Below are positions 37,397-47,624 of a stretch of DNA of 64,000 nucleotides, piece after piece. How positions within the stretch are numbered: the stretch's first letter is position 1; each line of letters starts with the position of its first letter. Source of the stretch: JABSOG01 sp965277695 (GTDB lineage: Bacteria > Pseudomonadota > Gammaproteobacteria > Enterobacterales > Alteromonadaceae); contig CBDIDQ010000142.1 in assembly GCA_965277695.1 (NCBI GenBank), positions 1 through 64,000 of the forward strand. Direction: 5' to 3'. The notes under the pieces were generated by a model, which was not told the origin of the DNA, did no database searches, and saw nothing but the letters and a program-made list of their open reading frames with translations. Position numbers and translations under genes: made by a program.

Positions 37397-38039
37397 TAAT
37401 GATCAAGGCAAAATTAGCCGCATTTTCTTGACTGAATAATCGGCGTTGATCACATAACAGTATTAAGGATAACAATTATCTCGCCCCTAGCAACGTGCTA
37501 CACTGACGGCCATTTTTGGTGTCGCCCCGATTGGCTTACAGGGATTAATGTGGCTGGTGCTGAATCTCTCAAGTCTCTGGTTCTTTGGAAAACAGATTCA
37601 ATGATATGTCTTTTGGCTTTGTGTTCTGTTTTAGGGAATGCACTGGCGAGTAACCATTCAGCGTAATTGCTGATTTTGTGGATAAGTTTAAGTTTTGGAT
37701 TTCTTATCAACAAAAGGTGGGCATCGCTGCGCTGTAGCGACAGCCCGGTCTATAAATCTCACTGCGTGACACCACCCTGACTACAAAAGCCTGTAATATC
37801 AAATGGTTGCGATAACCTTTGGGGGACAGTCTTTTGACAGGGTGTGACAGAGCGTCAGCGATGTCCACCGAAAGGATCATTTATCCACAAGCTCGGTCAT
37901 CCTACGGCATCTATTGAATGTTGTGGGAAATTGTAACCTTAATTTGCTCCATCTGGTCAGAGCCGAAAAAAACGAATTTATTCAGCGTAATCGCTGATAC
38001 TGTGGATAAGCATGGCGTAGGATGGGTTTCGCCTCTGGC
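37397..38039. other. Gene-free region with degenerate MITE copy
   Basis: No convincing gene is seen. A left end gtaaccattcagcgtaattg...tgtggataa (37650-37685) resembles the MITE at 36048, and ttatccacaagctcggtc (about 37879-37896) resembles a decayed right end. A further solo copy of the end (attcagcgtaatcgctgat...tgtggataagc) lies at about 37980-38012. GC-rich imperfect palindromes lie between. Confidence 0.5.
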
Positions 38040-41000
38040 TCACCCCATCGGCAATCTGAGCGTAAACACACTACCAACCCCCAGCTCAGATTCAACGAAT
38101 AACTCACCTTGATGTTTTTGTACGATGCCAAATGAAATCGACAGCCCTAAACCGGTGCCTTCGCCGATATCTTTGGTGGTATAAAAGGGTTCAAATAGCT
38201 TGCTGAGGGTTTCTTTGGTCATACCGTAGCCATTGTCCTTAATGGTGACTTCCACCGCGTTATCAACCACGTTGCAAGCGATGATTATTTTGCCTAGTTG
38301 CTTGAGCTTTGGCGATTTTTGCTCGCGTTGTCGGTCACGTATGGCATCACAAGCATTAACAATTAGGTTCATAAACACTTGATTAAGCTGAGCCGGGTAA
38401 CATTGTAGTTCTGGGTTGTCGGTGAACTCGGTGACAAATTCGGTGATTTCGAGGTATTTAGTCTGCACTAAATGGAGCGTAGAACGCAGTAGGTCGGTAA
38501 TACAGGCGGTCTTTTTGTCTGCGGCATCCAGTTGACTAAAGGCGCGTAAATCTTGAACGATGGTGGCAATGCGACTAGAACCTTCTTTAATGGTTTGCAG
38601 ATGATCATATAGCGGTTCAAATTGTTGACGAAAACTGTCGAGCACTTCTTCATCTGCATCGTCCCCGGCCAAATCAAACAAAAATTGCTGAAAACGCTTG
38701 AGGTCAACTTCAAGGTTTTGCGCACTAACATGAACAAAGTTGGTGGGGTTATTGATTTCGTGGGCTACCCCGGCGGTTAGTGTGCCTAACGAGGCCATTT
38801 TTTCTGATTGCACTAGCTGCTGTTGTGCCGCTACCAGCTCGTGATTTTTCTGTTTAACTTCATCCCTTTTTACCCCAACTTCGCGATGTTTTTCTTCGAT
38901 TTGGCTATAGGCATTGGCATTGTCCAAGGCAATGGCCAGCGTTGATGCTAGGGTTTGTATAATGTTTTGTCGAGGCTCGTCATAGGCGTTTTTTTGATAG
39001 CTTTGTACACTCAGTATGCCAATCACGTGATCGCCAGCAATGAGTGGCCAGCACATCAATGAACCTGCCGGTCTAGCCGCTATTGGCGGGGCCACAGGTT
39101 GATCAGCAAAGTAGTGGTCGAAGTCTTGGTCAAAGTCATTGATCACCAGCGAACGCTTGTGCTTAATGCACCATACGGCCGGGCGATTATCCTCAGTCAT
39201 GGTCAGCAGCGGCGCTGAAAAGTGACGATCACCTTCTATTGCCAACATAAATTCAACATGTTTTTTATCTGGGTGATATTGACCGATGTAAAAAATATCA
39301 ATATGCATTAAATCCTTAATACATTGATAAGCTTTATTGAGCAGTTCAGTCAGGTCTAGCGTTGCGGTTATTTGCGAACAAATCTCAATCAGTGCCTTGA
39401 GCCGCTGGTTCGATTCAGCTAGCTCAGCGGTTCGCTCATCGACTTTGTGTTCAAGATTACGGTGAGCATCTAACAGCTTAAGATGAGTCGCCACTCGGGA
39501 TAACAATTCATGTTTGGCCACCGGTTTGCTCAGGTAGTCATTGGCTCCTACGGCAAAGCTCTGTTGTATATCAAGTTGTTGGTTTTTGGCGGTTAAAAAA
39601 ATCACTGGTAAATCATTGACCGAATAACGTTGACGAATCCTTTCGCACACATCATAACCGGAGATTTCCGGCATCATAATGTCGAGTAAAACTAAATCAA
39701 AAGGTCCATGTTGCTCGATGGCATCTAGTGCTTCCTGACCGCCAGTCGCTTCAAGCAACTGGTAGTTTTGGCGCAACAGATAATTACATAAAACCAGTCG
39801 GTTAATCGGTTCATCATCGACCACTAATAAACGAAATTGACTGCCGTCAGTGTTGACTAAATGAGCGGGTAAAGGTTCATCAGGCTCTTCTTCGTCTTGT
39901 GCTTCAACCCCGGGCTGGAGTAATTGTAGCCGGGCCAGAGCCTGATTGGTGCTGCTATTCGCTAGCTCAGTGGATTGGCTGACAGGTAAAGAAAAACTGA
40001 ATGTTGAACCCTGACCCAAAGTCGAGGTGACTTTCAGCTGACTGCCATGTAATTCAACTAGTTGCCTGCTCACTGCCAGACCTAACCCGGTGCCGCCATA
40101 ACGTCGAGTGGTGCTTTCTTGCACTTGTTCAAATGATTTGAAAATACTGTCAAACGCTTCCTCAGCAATACCAATACCGCTATCACTAACACTGATATGG
40201 AGCCATTCAGTTTGCTCTGTTGCTGTGACGCAGATTTCTCCGTGCTCAGTAAATTTAATCCCATTACCCACTAGGTTATAAAGGATCTGCTGTAATCGCT
40301 CTTCATCAGCTTCAACCGCAGGTAAGTCACTGCTGACATGGTTGATTAATTTGAGTTTTTTATCACCTGTCAGGTGTTCAGACAAGGCGAGGACCAAAGC
40401 GGTGAGATTATGCAGGTCAACCGGTTGGCGATGCAGCACCAAAGTATGATTTTCGAGTTTAGAAAAATCGAGAATATCATTGACCAGATTAGCAAGGCGT
40501 TTACCACTGGAAACCACCATCGCCAGCTGTTGTTTGGCTTTAATCGGGAGCTGCCCAGCCACGCCATCGATGAGTGATTCAGTCAAGCCGATAATGCCGT
40601 TTAACGGGGTGCGCAGTTCATGAGAAGTATTGGCCAAAAACGCATCTTTGAGTTTATCCACTTGCTGGAGCTGACGGTTGACTATTTTTTGATTAAACCC
40701 TTTGCGGCGTTCACTAAGGGTATAAATGGCTAGTGACATCAGCAGGATGATCAGTATGAAGTAAAGCGTATAAGCCCACCAAGTTTTCCAAGGGGGCGGC
40801 AAAATGGTGATGTTGAGTGATTTGCCGCTTGCGTTCCAGTAACCGTCTTTATTGCTGGCTTTGATCCGCAAGGTATAGTTGCCTGGCGGAATATTGGTAT
40901 AAGTGGCCCGACGGTTTTTGGCGTCAGTGTTGATCCAGTCTTTATCCCAACCTTCAAGCTGGTAGGCATACTGGTTTTGCATCGGATTACTAAAGTGCAA

Positions 41001-43232
41001 CGCAGCGAATTCAAATGACATTAGGTTTTGTTGATGAGTTAGGGTTAATTGGGTCAATGCATCAATGTCTGCTGACAAGGCAAAGGGCTGATTTGACGGT
41101 GATTTATCTGCCATGCTAGTGGCTTTATCCTTAATGCCAATCGGTTTGTTAAAGAGTAAAAAGTTGGTCAGCACCACCGACGGAATTTGCTTGTTGTCGA
41201 TAATGTCTTCGGGATAAAAGCGGTTGAAACCATTGATGCCACCAAAAAACAGTTCGCCACTATTGCTTTGAAAATGCGCATTGGTATTAAATTCATTGCT
41301 TTGTAGGCCATCGTTGACGTCGTAATTTTTAAAGGTTTTATTTTGTCGGTTAAAACGAGAAAGACCATGGTTGGTGCTGAGCCACAAAAAGCCCGAATTA
41401 TCTTCATGGATGCCATAGATGAAGTTGTTAGGTAACCCTTGTTTTTCTCGGTAATTAGTGAAGGTACCTGTTTGTCGGTTAAATTGGCTTAAACCATCAA
41501 ATGTGCCAAACCATAAGGTGTTATCTTTGGTTTCAAAAATGCTCTTGATGGCACTATCACTGATACTCTGTGGATCGGCTTTAGCATGTTTAAAACGGGT
41601 AAATTGCTCGGTTTGTTGGTTGAATTGATTTAAGCCATCACTGGTGGCAACCCAAAGTTCCCCTCGACTGTCTTGATAAAGGGCCTGAACAGTATTATGA
41701 CTTAAACTGTGAGGGTCGGATGGTTGGTGTAAAAACCGCTCAAATTGCCCGGTTTTTATTGCAAAGTGATTCAGCCCGCCGCCATTGGTACCAATCCAAA
41801 GATGATCCCTCGGAGCCGCGATAATGGCGCGAACTCTATCGTGACTCAAACTATAGGGGTTTGATGGGTCATGCCTGAAGTGTCGAAAGTGCCCAGTTTG
41901 TCGGTTAAACAGGTTGAGCCCGCCACCATTGGTACCGACCCACAATCCCCCTTTTTTGTCGCTGAGAAAAGCAGTGACGCCATCATGAGAAAGGCTCAGG
42001 GGGTTTGATGGCTGATGTTTGAAGTGGGTGAAGCGTTTGGTTTGCGAGTCGTATTGATTTAATCCGCCCTCCCAGTGCCCAACCCAAAGGGTGCCTTGGT
42101 CGTCCTGATATATAGATGAGACGCTTTTTCCCGCCAAACTGTGATTATCGGATAATTGCTGTTTAAAATGATTGAAATGTGCTGTTATCGTATTGTATTG
42201 AGAGACTCCACCACCAACAGTGCCGATCCAAAGAATGCCATTATCGTCCTCAAATAATGACGAGATAAAATTATGACTCAAGCTATGGATGTCTGTGCTG
42301 TCAAAGGTAAAATGCTCAAAACATTGGCAGTTGGCATCAAAGCGATTAAGGCCACTGCCGTAGCTACCGATCCAAAGCCGATCTTTTTTATCTTGATAAA
42401 CAGAGAGCAAGCTGTCACCGCTGATGCCGTCAGGGTTGTTCGGGTCATGTCTGAAATGTTCAAACTGTTGGGTTTGCAGATTAAATCGATTTAACCCTCC
42501 TTGTGTCGCAATCCACAGATGTTCATCACTGGCATAAATAATCGCCGAAACCGCATTATGACTTAAGCTGTTGAGGTTGTTTGCTTGATGCTTAAAATGG
42601 ATAAACTGTTGACCATCAAATTGATTCAGCCCAGCGTCTTGGGTGCCGATCCACAACTTACCTGAGTTATCCTGTGTAATGCTGCTAATTTTATTACTGC
42701 TTAAGCTATTGGCGTTTGCAGCGTTGTGCTCAAAGCGTTCAAAGTGCTGGTTTTGGCGGTGGTATTTGTTTAATCCATTGTCAGTGCCGACCCACAATGT
42801 ACCCTTATTGTCTTCATAAATGCTTTTTACGTCATTATGACTGAGGCTAGTGAGATCTGCGCTTTGGTGTTGATAATGAATAAAGCTTTGGCTGTGGGGA
42901 TCAAACTTGTCGAGTCCACCACCACGGGTGCCGATCCACAGGATGTTATTCGAGTCGTAGTAAAGGGTGTTGATATAGTTATTCGAAAGTGAGCTTGGAT
43001 TTTGTCGCTCGTGGCGAAAAACCTTGAATTCATAACCATCAAAGCGATTTAGACCATCTTGGGTCGCAAACCAGATAAAACCTTGATTATCTTGTTGCAC
43101 CGCATACACCGTGCTTTGTGATAATCCGTGTTCAATTGACAGCTGTTTAAAACGCACTGACGGACCGGACGCCTGAACAGTCAGCGAGAGCATCCAAAGA
43201 TTAAAAAGACATAAAGTGAGCAACAGGCGCAT
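38040..43232 (-). CDS. Two-component-propeller hybrid sensor with two histidine-kinase modules
   Basis: This 1730-residue protein has a signal peptide (MRLLLTLCLFNLWMLSLTVQA), then about 14 Reg_prop blades (W[IV]GT-x-GGL-x-x-[FY] about every 40-45 residues), enough for two seven-bladed periplasmic propellers. A Y_Y_Y domain (YQLEGWDKDWINTDAKNRRATYTNIPPGNYTL) and one membrane span follow. The cytoplasmic side has HisKA with His871 (NTSHELRTPLNGIIG), HATPase, a receiver with Asp1184 and a GAF domain. It then has a coiled coil and a second kinase: His1491 (AGVAHEINNPTNF) with HATPase motifs NLIVNACDAI, DNGYGM and GTGLGLS. Such propeller sensors often detect polysaccharide breakdown products. The start was set at ATG 43232; the longer reading begins with TTG. 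Confidence 0.9.
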   Translation of the reverse strand: MRLLLTLCLFNLWMLSLTVQASGPSVRFKQLSIEHGLSQSTVYAVQQDNQGFIWFATQDGLNRFDGYEFKVFRHERQNPSSLSNNYINTLYYDSNNILWIGTRGGGLDKFDPHSQSFIHYQHQSADLTSLSHNDVKSIYEDNKGTLWVGTDNGLNKYHRQNQHFERFEHNAANANSLSSNKISSITQDNSGKLWIGTQDAGLNQFDGQQFIHFKHQANNLNSLSHNAVSAIIYASDEHLWIATQGGLNRFNLQTQQFEHFRHDPNNPDGISGDSLLSVYQDKKDRLWIGSYGSGLNRFDANCQCFEHFTFDSTDIHSLSHNFISSLFEDDNGILWIGTVGGGVSQYNTITAHFNHFKQQLSDNHSLAGKSVSSIYQDDQGTLWVGHWEGGLNQYDSQTKRFTHFKHQPSNPLSLSHDGVTAFLSDKKGGLWVGTNGGGLNLFNRQTGHFRHFRHDPSNPYSLSHDRVRAIIAAPRDHLWIGTNGGGLNHFAIKTGQFERFLHQPSDPHSLSHNTVQALYQDSRGELWVATSDGLNQFNQQTEQFTRFKHAKADPQSISDSAIKSIFETKDNTLWFGTFDGLSQFNRQTGTFTNYREKQGLPNNFIYGIHEDNSGFLWLSTNHGLSRFNRQNKTFKNYDVNDGLQSNEFNTNAHFQSNSGELFFGGINGFNRFYPEDIIDNKQIPSVVLTNFLLFNKPIGIKDKATSMADKSPSNQPFALSADIDALTQLTLTHQQNLMSFEFAALHFSNPMQNQYAYQLEGWDKDWINTDAKNRRATYTNIPPGNYTLRIKASNKDGYWNASGKSLNITILPPPWKTWWAYTLYFILIILLMSLAIYTLSERRKGFNQKIVNRQLQQVDKLKDAFLANTSHELRTPLNGIIGLTESLIDGVAGQLPIKAKQQLAMVVSSGKRLANLVNDILDFSKLENHTLVLHRQPVDLHNLTALVLALSEHLTGDKKLKLINHVSSDLPAVEADEERLQQILYNLVGNGIKFTEHGEICVTATEQTEWLHISVSDSGIGIAEEAFDSIFKSFEQVQESTTRRYGGTGLGLAVSRQLVELHGSQLKVTSTLGQGSTFSFSLPVSQSTELANSSTNQALARLQLLQPGVEAQDEEEPDEPLPAHLVNTDGSQFRLLVVDDEPINRLVLCNYLLRQNYQLLEATGGQEALDAIEQHGPFDLVLLDIMMPEISGYDVCERIRQRYSVNDLPVIFLTAKNQQLDIQQSFAVGANDYLSKPVAKHELLSRVATHLKLLDAHRNLEHKVDERTAELAESNQRLKALIEICSQITATLDLTELLNKAYQCIKDLMHIDIFYIGQYHPDKKHVEFMLAIEGDRHFSAPLLTMTEDNRPAVWCIKHKRSLVINDFDQDFDHYFADQPVAPPIAARPAGSLMCWPLIAGDHVIGILSVQSYQKNAYDEPRQNIIQTLASTLAIALDNANAYSQIEEKHREVGVKRDEVKQKNHELVAAQQQLVQSEKMASLGTLTAGVAHEINNPTNFVHVSAQNLEVDLKRFQQFLFDLAGDDADEEVLDSFRQQFEPLYDHLQTIKEGSSRIATIVQDLRAFSQLDAADKKTACITDLLRSTLHLVQTKYLEITEFVTEFTDNPELQCYPAQLNQVFMNLIVNACDAIRDRQREQKSPKLKQLGKIIIACNVVDNAVEVTIKDNGYGMTKETLSKLFEPFYTTKDIGEGTGLGLSISFGIVQKHQGELFVESELGVGSVFTLRLPMG

Positions 43233-43411
43233 AATAATCCGTTTGTTTTTGATTGGGTCCAACAATCAGCATAACCTAAAAAGGGGGGGCGGGATAGCCA
43301 GTGAGCTGTAAAGCTGATCGGTTGCAAAAAAATATCAATAAATGAACCTAGGTCATTGATTAAACTCGTCATATTCACCTTGTTTTTCAACGCAAACAAT
43401 CATACACTGCC

Positions 43412-43521
43412 CGCCACTTGTCGGAGTGCCTCCTTTGGATCAAACCAGAGCTGGGCTGAGACTGCATTAGCAGAATTCGTGGAACCTGACCGGGCTAATA
43501 CCTGCGTAGGAAACAAGCTAG
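43412..43521 (+). promoter_or_regulatory. TPP (THI-box) riboswitch
   Basis: The conserved aptamer parts appear in order: ccacttgtcggagtgcc, gggctgagactgcat, gtggaacctgaccgggctaat, acctgcgtaggaaacaag. It lies about 165 bp upstream of thiC and should repress thiamine synthesis when thiamine pyrophosphate is bound. The expression platform between 43522 and 43680 was not resolved. Confidence 0.95.
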
Positions 43522-43685
43522 CATTGATCACTGTACTTTCACCTTGCATTCTCACCTTGCACTTTGGAGTGCTAGACAGCTGATATGCCTTCTCTTCCAC
43601 TTTTCTCTTTTGTTTTTCTTGGTTTTGTCCCGTAGTTAAAAGAGCGCCTCCGACCAAATCGATTTATTCATCGTTAGGAGCAAGC

Positions 43686-45611
43686 ATGTCTTTAAAAACC
43701 ACGACTTCAAGAAGGGCCAACCGGGCCGCAGCACAAGATTATATTACTCACCTAGACGGGCAAACTTACCCTAATTCCAGCAAAATTTATGTCAATGGAC
43801 AGCTGCCCGGTGTACGGGTCGGGATGCGCGAAATTGCATTGAGTGACAGTTTGTTGGGCGGCTCTAAAGACCAACCGGTGTTAAAAGCCAATGATCCGGT
43901 TCAAGTCTATGATACCTCAGGCGTTTATACTGACCCGCAAGTGCCTATCAAGGTCCGCGAAGGTTTGCCGAAACTCAAACATCAATGGACCATTGGCCGT
44001 AATGATACCGAGCAATTGGCTTCGTTGACGTCACGATTCAGTCAAGAGCGAATGGCTGATGAGGGCCTAGATCATCTGCGTTTTGAACATTTATCAGCAC
44101 CCCGGCGGGCAATTGCAGGCAAAAACGTCACCCAATTACATTATGCCAGACAGGGTATTATCACCCCAGAAATGGAATATATCGCCATCCGCGAAAATAT
44201 GGGACGCACGCAAAATAGTGCTGAGAAAAATGCCCAGTTGTTGGCACCACAGCATCCGGGTCAGTCGTTTGGCGCGAATTTGCCTAAAGAAATCAGCGCT
44301 GAATTTGTTCGTAGTGAAGTGGCAGCTGGGCGAGCGGTTATTCCATCAAATATCAATCATCCAGAAGCTGAGCCGATGATCATCGGGCGTAATTTTTTGG
44401 TGAAAATCAATGCTAATATTGGTAATTCCTCAGTCGGTTCATCAATTGAAGAAGAAGTCGAAAAACTGGTTTGGTCCACCCGCTGGGGCGGCGACACTAT
44501 CATGGATTTGTCTACCGGGCGTTATATTCATGAAACTCGCGAGTGGATCGTGCGCAACTCACCAGTCCCGGTGGGCACTGTGCCTATCTATCAGGCGTTG
44601 GAAAAGGTCAATGGTGTGGCTGAGGATTTAACTTGGGAAATATTCAGAGATACCTTGATTGAACAGGCAGAGCAGGGGGTTGATTACTTTACCATTCATG
44701 CTGGTGTGCTGCTGCGTTATGTGCCAATGACAGCCAAACGACTGACCGGGATAGTCTCTCGCGGCGGTTCTATTATGGCCAAATGGTGTTTGTCGCACCA
44801 TCAAGAGAATTTTATTTACAGCCATTTTGAAGAAATCTGCCAGATCATGAAAGCTTACGATGTCACCTTTTCATTAGGCGATGGTTTGCGTCCGGGTAGC
44901 ATTGCTGATGCCAATGATGAAGCGCAATTTAGCGAGCTTGAAACGCTTGGTGAATTGACAAAAGTTGCCTGGCAGCATGATGTTCAAGTGTTTATTGAAG
45001 GTCCGGGTCATGTGCCGATGCACCTGATTAAAGATAACATGGAGAAACAGCTGGAATGCTGTGATGAAGCGCCTTTTTATACTTTAGGTCCGCTAACCAC
45101 TGATATTGCGCCGGGTTATGACCATATTACCTCGGGCATTGGTGCGGCGATGATTGGTTGGTATGGCTGTGCGATGTTGTGTTATGTCACCCCGAAAGAG
45201 CACTTAGGTTTACCAAATAAAGAAGACGTTAAAGAAGGGTTGATCACCTATAAAATCGCTGCTCATGCGGCAGATTTGGCCAAAGGTCATCCGGGCGCAC
45301 AAATTCGTGATGATGCTTTATCTAAAGCCCGCTTCGAATTTCGCTGGATCGACCAATTTAATCTTGGTTTGGATCCAGAGCGAGCGCGAGAATATCACGA
45401 CGAAACCTTACCGCAAGAATCCGGCAAAGTGGCTCATTTTTGTTCAATGTGCGGACCAAAGTTTTGCTCAATGAAAATCTCTCAAGAAGTACGAGATTAC
45501 GCCAAAAATTTGGAGTCTATTGAAATTCGCGCTAACGGTGATGCGGGGATGGCTGAGAAAGCGCAGGAGTTTCGTCAGCGAGGCGGTGAGATTTATCATC
45601 CGGCGGTTTGA
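43686..45611 (+). CDS. thiC: Phosphomethylpyrimidine synthase ThiC
   Basis: This 641-residue radical-SAM enzyme converts aminoimidazole ribotide to HMP-phosphate for the pyrimidine half of thiamine. Recognisable regions are GMREIALSD, MEYIAIRENMGR, NIGNSSVGSSIEEEVEKL, WGGDTIMDLSTGR, NSPVPVGTVPIYQALEKV, SRGGSIMAKWC, SLGDGLRPGSIADAND, EGPGHVPMHLI and the C-terminal cluster motif CSMCGPKFCSM. Length matches proteobacterial ThiC. The ATG at 43686 has a taggag ribosome site and lies under a TPP riboswitch. The downstream thiDE-thiF genes are 435 bp away, across a repeat element. Confidence 0.97.
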   Translation: MSLKTTTSRRANRAAAQDYITHLDGQTYPNSSKIYVNGQLPGVRVGMREIALSDSLLGGSKDQPVLKANDPVQVYDTSGVYTDPQVPIKVREGLPKLKHQWTIGRNDTEQLASLTSRFSQERMADEGLDHLRFEHLSAPRRAIAGKNVTQLHYARQGIITPEMEYIAIRENMGRTQNSAEKNAQLLAPQHPGQSFGANLPKEISAEFVRSEVAAGRAVIPSNINHPEAEPMIIGRNFLVKINANIGNSSVGSSIEEEVEKLVWSTRWGGDTIMDLSTGRYIHETREWIVRNSPVPVGTVPIYQALEKVNGVAEDLTWEIFRDTLIEQAEQGVDYFTIHAGVLLRYVPMTAKRLTGIVSRGGSIMAKWCLSHHQENFIYSHFEEICQIMKAYDVTFSLGDGLRPGSIADANDEAQFSELETLGELTKVAWQHDVQVFIEGPGHVPMHLIKDNMEKQLECCDEAPFYTLGPLTTDIAPGYDHITSGIGAAMIGWYGCAMLCYVTPKEHLGLPNKEDVKEGLITYKIAAHAADLAKGHPGAQIRDDALSKARFEFRWIDQFNLGLDPERAREYHDETLPQESGKVAHFCSMCGPKFCSMKISQEVRDYAKNLESIEIRANGDAGMAEKAQEFRQRGGEIYHPAV

Positions 45612-45627
45612 ATAGTTGTAACTATTT

Positions 45628-45912
45628 AGTATAACTATCGATTTAATGTCTTTTTTAGCACTACCGTTATGCGGGTAACTGGACTGTTCAGGTATTTGGA
45701 GCGCTTTGTTCTTTACAAGCAAAAGCATTCACCACGGAGACACGGAAGCACGGAGAAGGTCAAAAGCAAAATAGTTAAAAAAATCTTTGGCTTTTGACTT
45801 TGTTTTTCTCCGTATCTCCGTGTCTCCGTGGTCAAAATATTTTTCTTTTTTAAGAACGAAGCACTCCAATGACTTGAAAAGCCCGTTAAGCCCTTAAGAC
45901 ATTCTCATTTTC
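45628..45912. repeat. Inverted large repeat, copy 1 (hairpin-forming element)
   Basis: This roughly 285-bp non-coding block contains ccacggagacacgg...ctccgtgtctccgtgg arms (about 45730-45830) that fold into a long imperfect hairpin. The flanks (agtataact...cactaccgttatgcgg and gaaaagcccgt...cccttaagacatt) match copy 2 at 50944-51232 in opposite orientation. It separates thiC from thiDE. Confidence 0.85.
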
Positions 45913-46046
45913 AAGGTCTAGCTGATGGGCGCTGTAATGGCGCTTGTCAGCCGATAATGCCATGGCACTTGCCGATTGAGACTGGATTAGGGCTGATGGA
46001 TCCGTATAATCTGCAAATTATCATTCGGATCAGGAAATAACTTAAC

Positions 46047-47624
46047 ATGGGTAAACCAATTATCTGGACTATTGCAGGTTCAGATTGTAGTGGTGGCGCG
46101 GGGATCCAGGCCGATATTCAGGCGATCCAAGGTTTAGGTGGTTATGCCTGTAGTATTATTACCGCCAATACCGCGCAAAACTCTCAAGATGTCATCGCAA
46201 TCAACCCGGTCTCTAATAAAGTGCTGGGTTTACAACTCGATAGCCTAGCCGAAGATATGCCAGCCAGCGTGATTAAAATCGGCTTGCTGGTTAATCAAGA
46301 ACAAGTGCAATTGGTGGCTGACAAAATTCATCAATACAAAGACTTGTGGCAACAAACCCCATTAGTTATCTACGATCCGGTTGCTATATCCTCAACCGGT
46401 CAACAGCTTACCGAACAAAATATCATTGATACGGTGAAAGAAAAGCTGTTTCCGCTGGTGGATGTGCTCACACCTAATACTCAAGAAGTGCAAAAGCTCA
46501 CCGGGATTTATTTATTGTCAGCCGAATCGGTGAAACAAGCCGCCACCAAATTAATGCAAATGGGCGTCGGCTCGGTGATTATTAAAGGTGGTCATTGGGA
46601 TTATCCGGCGGGTTATTGTGTTGATCACCTCAGCACTCAAACCGGGATTAATACCCAGTGCTATTGGCTGGCATCGAAAACGATTAAAACCCCTCATACT
46701 CATGGTGTCGGTTGTTCATATTCATCTGCCGTTGCCGCTGTACTGGCTCAGGGATATCCTATCAGAGACGCTTTTACTGTTGCTAAAGCTTATATTAATC
46801 AAGGGCTTAAAGCTGCGTTTAGAGTCGGTGAAGGGGTTGGTTCGGTCACTCACTTAGGCTGGCCTGAAAAGCTAGAAGATTTTCCACAAGTGGTTGAGAT
46901 TGGTTCGACGCTAGCAGAAGCCCTTGAGCTGGATGTCGATCATCATCGTTCACTAACCAGTGGTTTTACGCCTTGTGGTGACACTGATTTAGGCTTGTAT
47001 CCGCTAGTCGACTCGCCACAGTGGATTGAAAAGCTGTTAAAGCTGGGGGTTAAAACCATTCAGCTGAGAGTCAAAAATGCTTCATTCGGGGTGATTGAGC
47101 AGCAAATTATTCAGGCAATCGCCTTAGGCAGACAATATAAAGCCCGAGTGTTTATCAACGACCATTGGGCGTTGGCTGTCAAACATGGTGCTTACGGCGT
47201 TCATCTCGGTCAGAAAGATTTGGATGCGGCTAATCTCAAGACAATTAAGCAGGCCGGATTGCGCCTAGGTTTAAGCACCCAAGGTTACTATGAAATGCTC
47301 AGAGCCCACTGGTACAAACCAAGTTATTTGGCGTTTGGCGCGATATATCCGACTAAAACCAAACCGATGACAGCTTTGGCTCAAGGGGTTGAGCGGCTGC
47401 AAAAATACGTCGAATTATTTCCAAACACCGCAAAAGTCGCCATTGGTGGCATTTCTTTGGCCAAAGCGGCAAAAGTAGCAAATACTGGTGTTGGTAGTAT
47501 TGCTGTGGTTTCGGCGATTACTGAGGCTGAAAATGTCGCTGAGGTATTGGCTCAATTCCAGCAGCACCTTGATAATGGCAATCGTAATAACCACCAGGAC
47601 CTACAATCTGATGCTAACCAATAA
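46047..47624 (+). CDS. thiDE: Bifunctional HMP-P kinase / thiamine-phosphate synthase (ThiD-ThiE fusion)
   Basis: This 525-residue fusion joins two thiamine steps. Residues 1-265 are ThiD (IWTIAGSDCSGGAGIQADIQAIQGLGGYACSIITANTAQNS; VIYDPVAISSTG; LTPNTQEVQKLTG; VIIKGGH; THGVGCSYSSAVAA), phosphorylating HMP-P. Residues about 320-510 are ThiE (LLKLGVKTIQLRVKNA; VFINDHWALAVKHGAYGVHLGQKDL; LGLSTQGYYE; LAFGAIYPTKTKPM; VAIGGISLAKA), which couples HMP-PP with the thiazole phosphate. In the ThiD part CSYSSAVAA replaces the more usual C[ST][LF]SA; the anion-hole Cys is retained. It overlaps thiF by 14 bp. Confidence 0.95.
   Translation: MGKPIIWTIAGSDCSGGAGIQADIQAIQGLGGYACSIITANTAQNSQDVIAINPVSNKVLGLQLDSLAEDMPASVIKIGLLVNQEQVQLVADKIHQYKDLWQQTPLVIYDPVAISSTGQQLTEQNIIDTVKEKLFPLVDVLTPNTQEVQKLTGIYLLSAESVKQAATKLMQMGVGSVIIKGGHWDYPAGYCVDHLSTQTGINTQCYWLASKTIKTPHTHGVGCSYSSAVAAVLAQGYPIRDAFTVAKAYINQGLKAAFRVGEGVGSVTHLGWPEKLEDFPQVVEIGSTLAEALELDVDHHRSLTSGFTPCGDTDLGLYPLVDSPQWIEKLLKLGVKTIQLRVKNASFGVIEQQIIQAIALGRQYKARVFINDHWALAVKHGAYGVHLGQKDLDAANLKTIKQAGLRLGLSTQGYYEMLRAHWYKPSYLAFGAIYPTKTKPMTALAQGVERLQKYVELFPNTAKVAIGGISLAKAAKVANTGVGSIAVVSAITEAENVAEVLAQFQQHLDNGNRNNHQDLQSDANQ

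Noticed and set aside
37498..37713. 71-residue minus-strand open frame
   Set aside because: It overlaps a degenerate MITE end and has no recognisable features.
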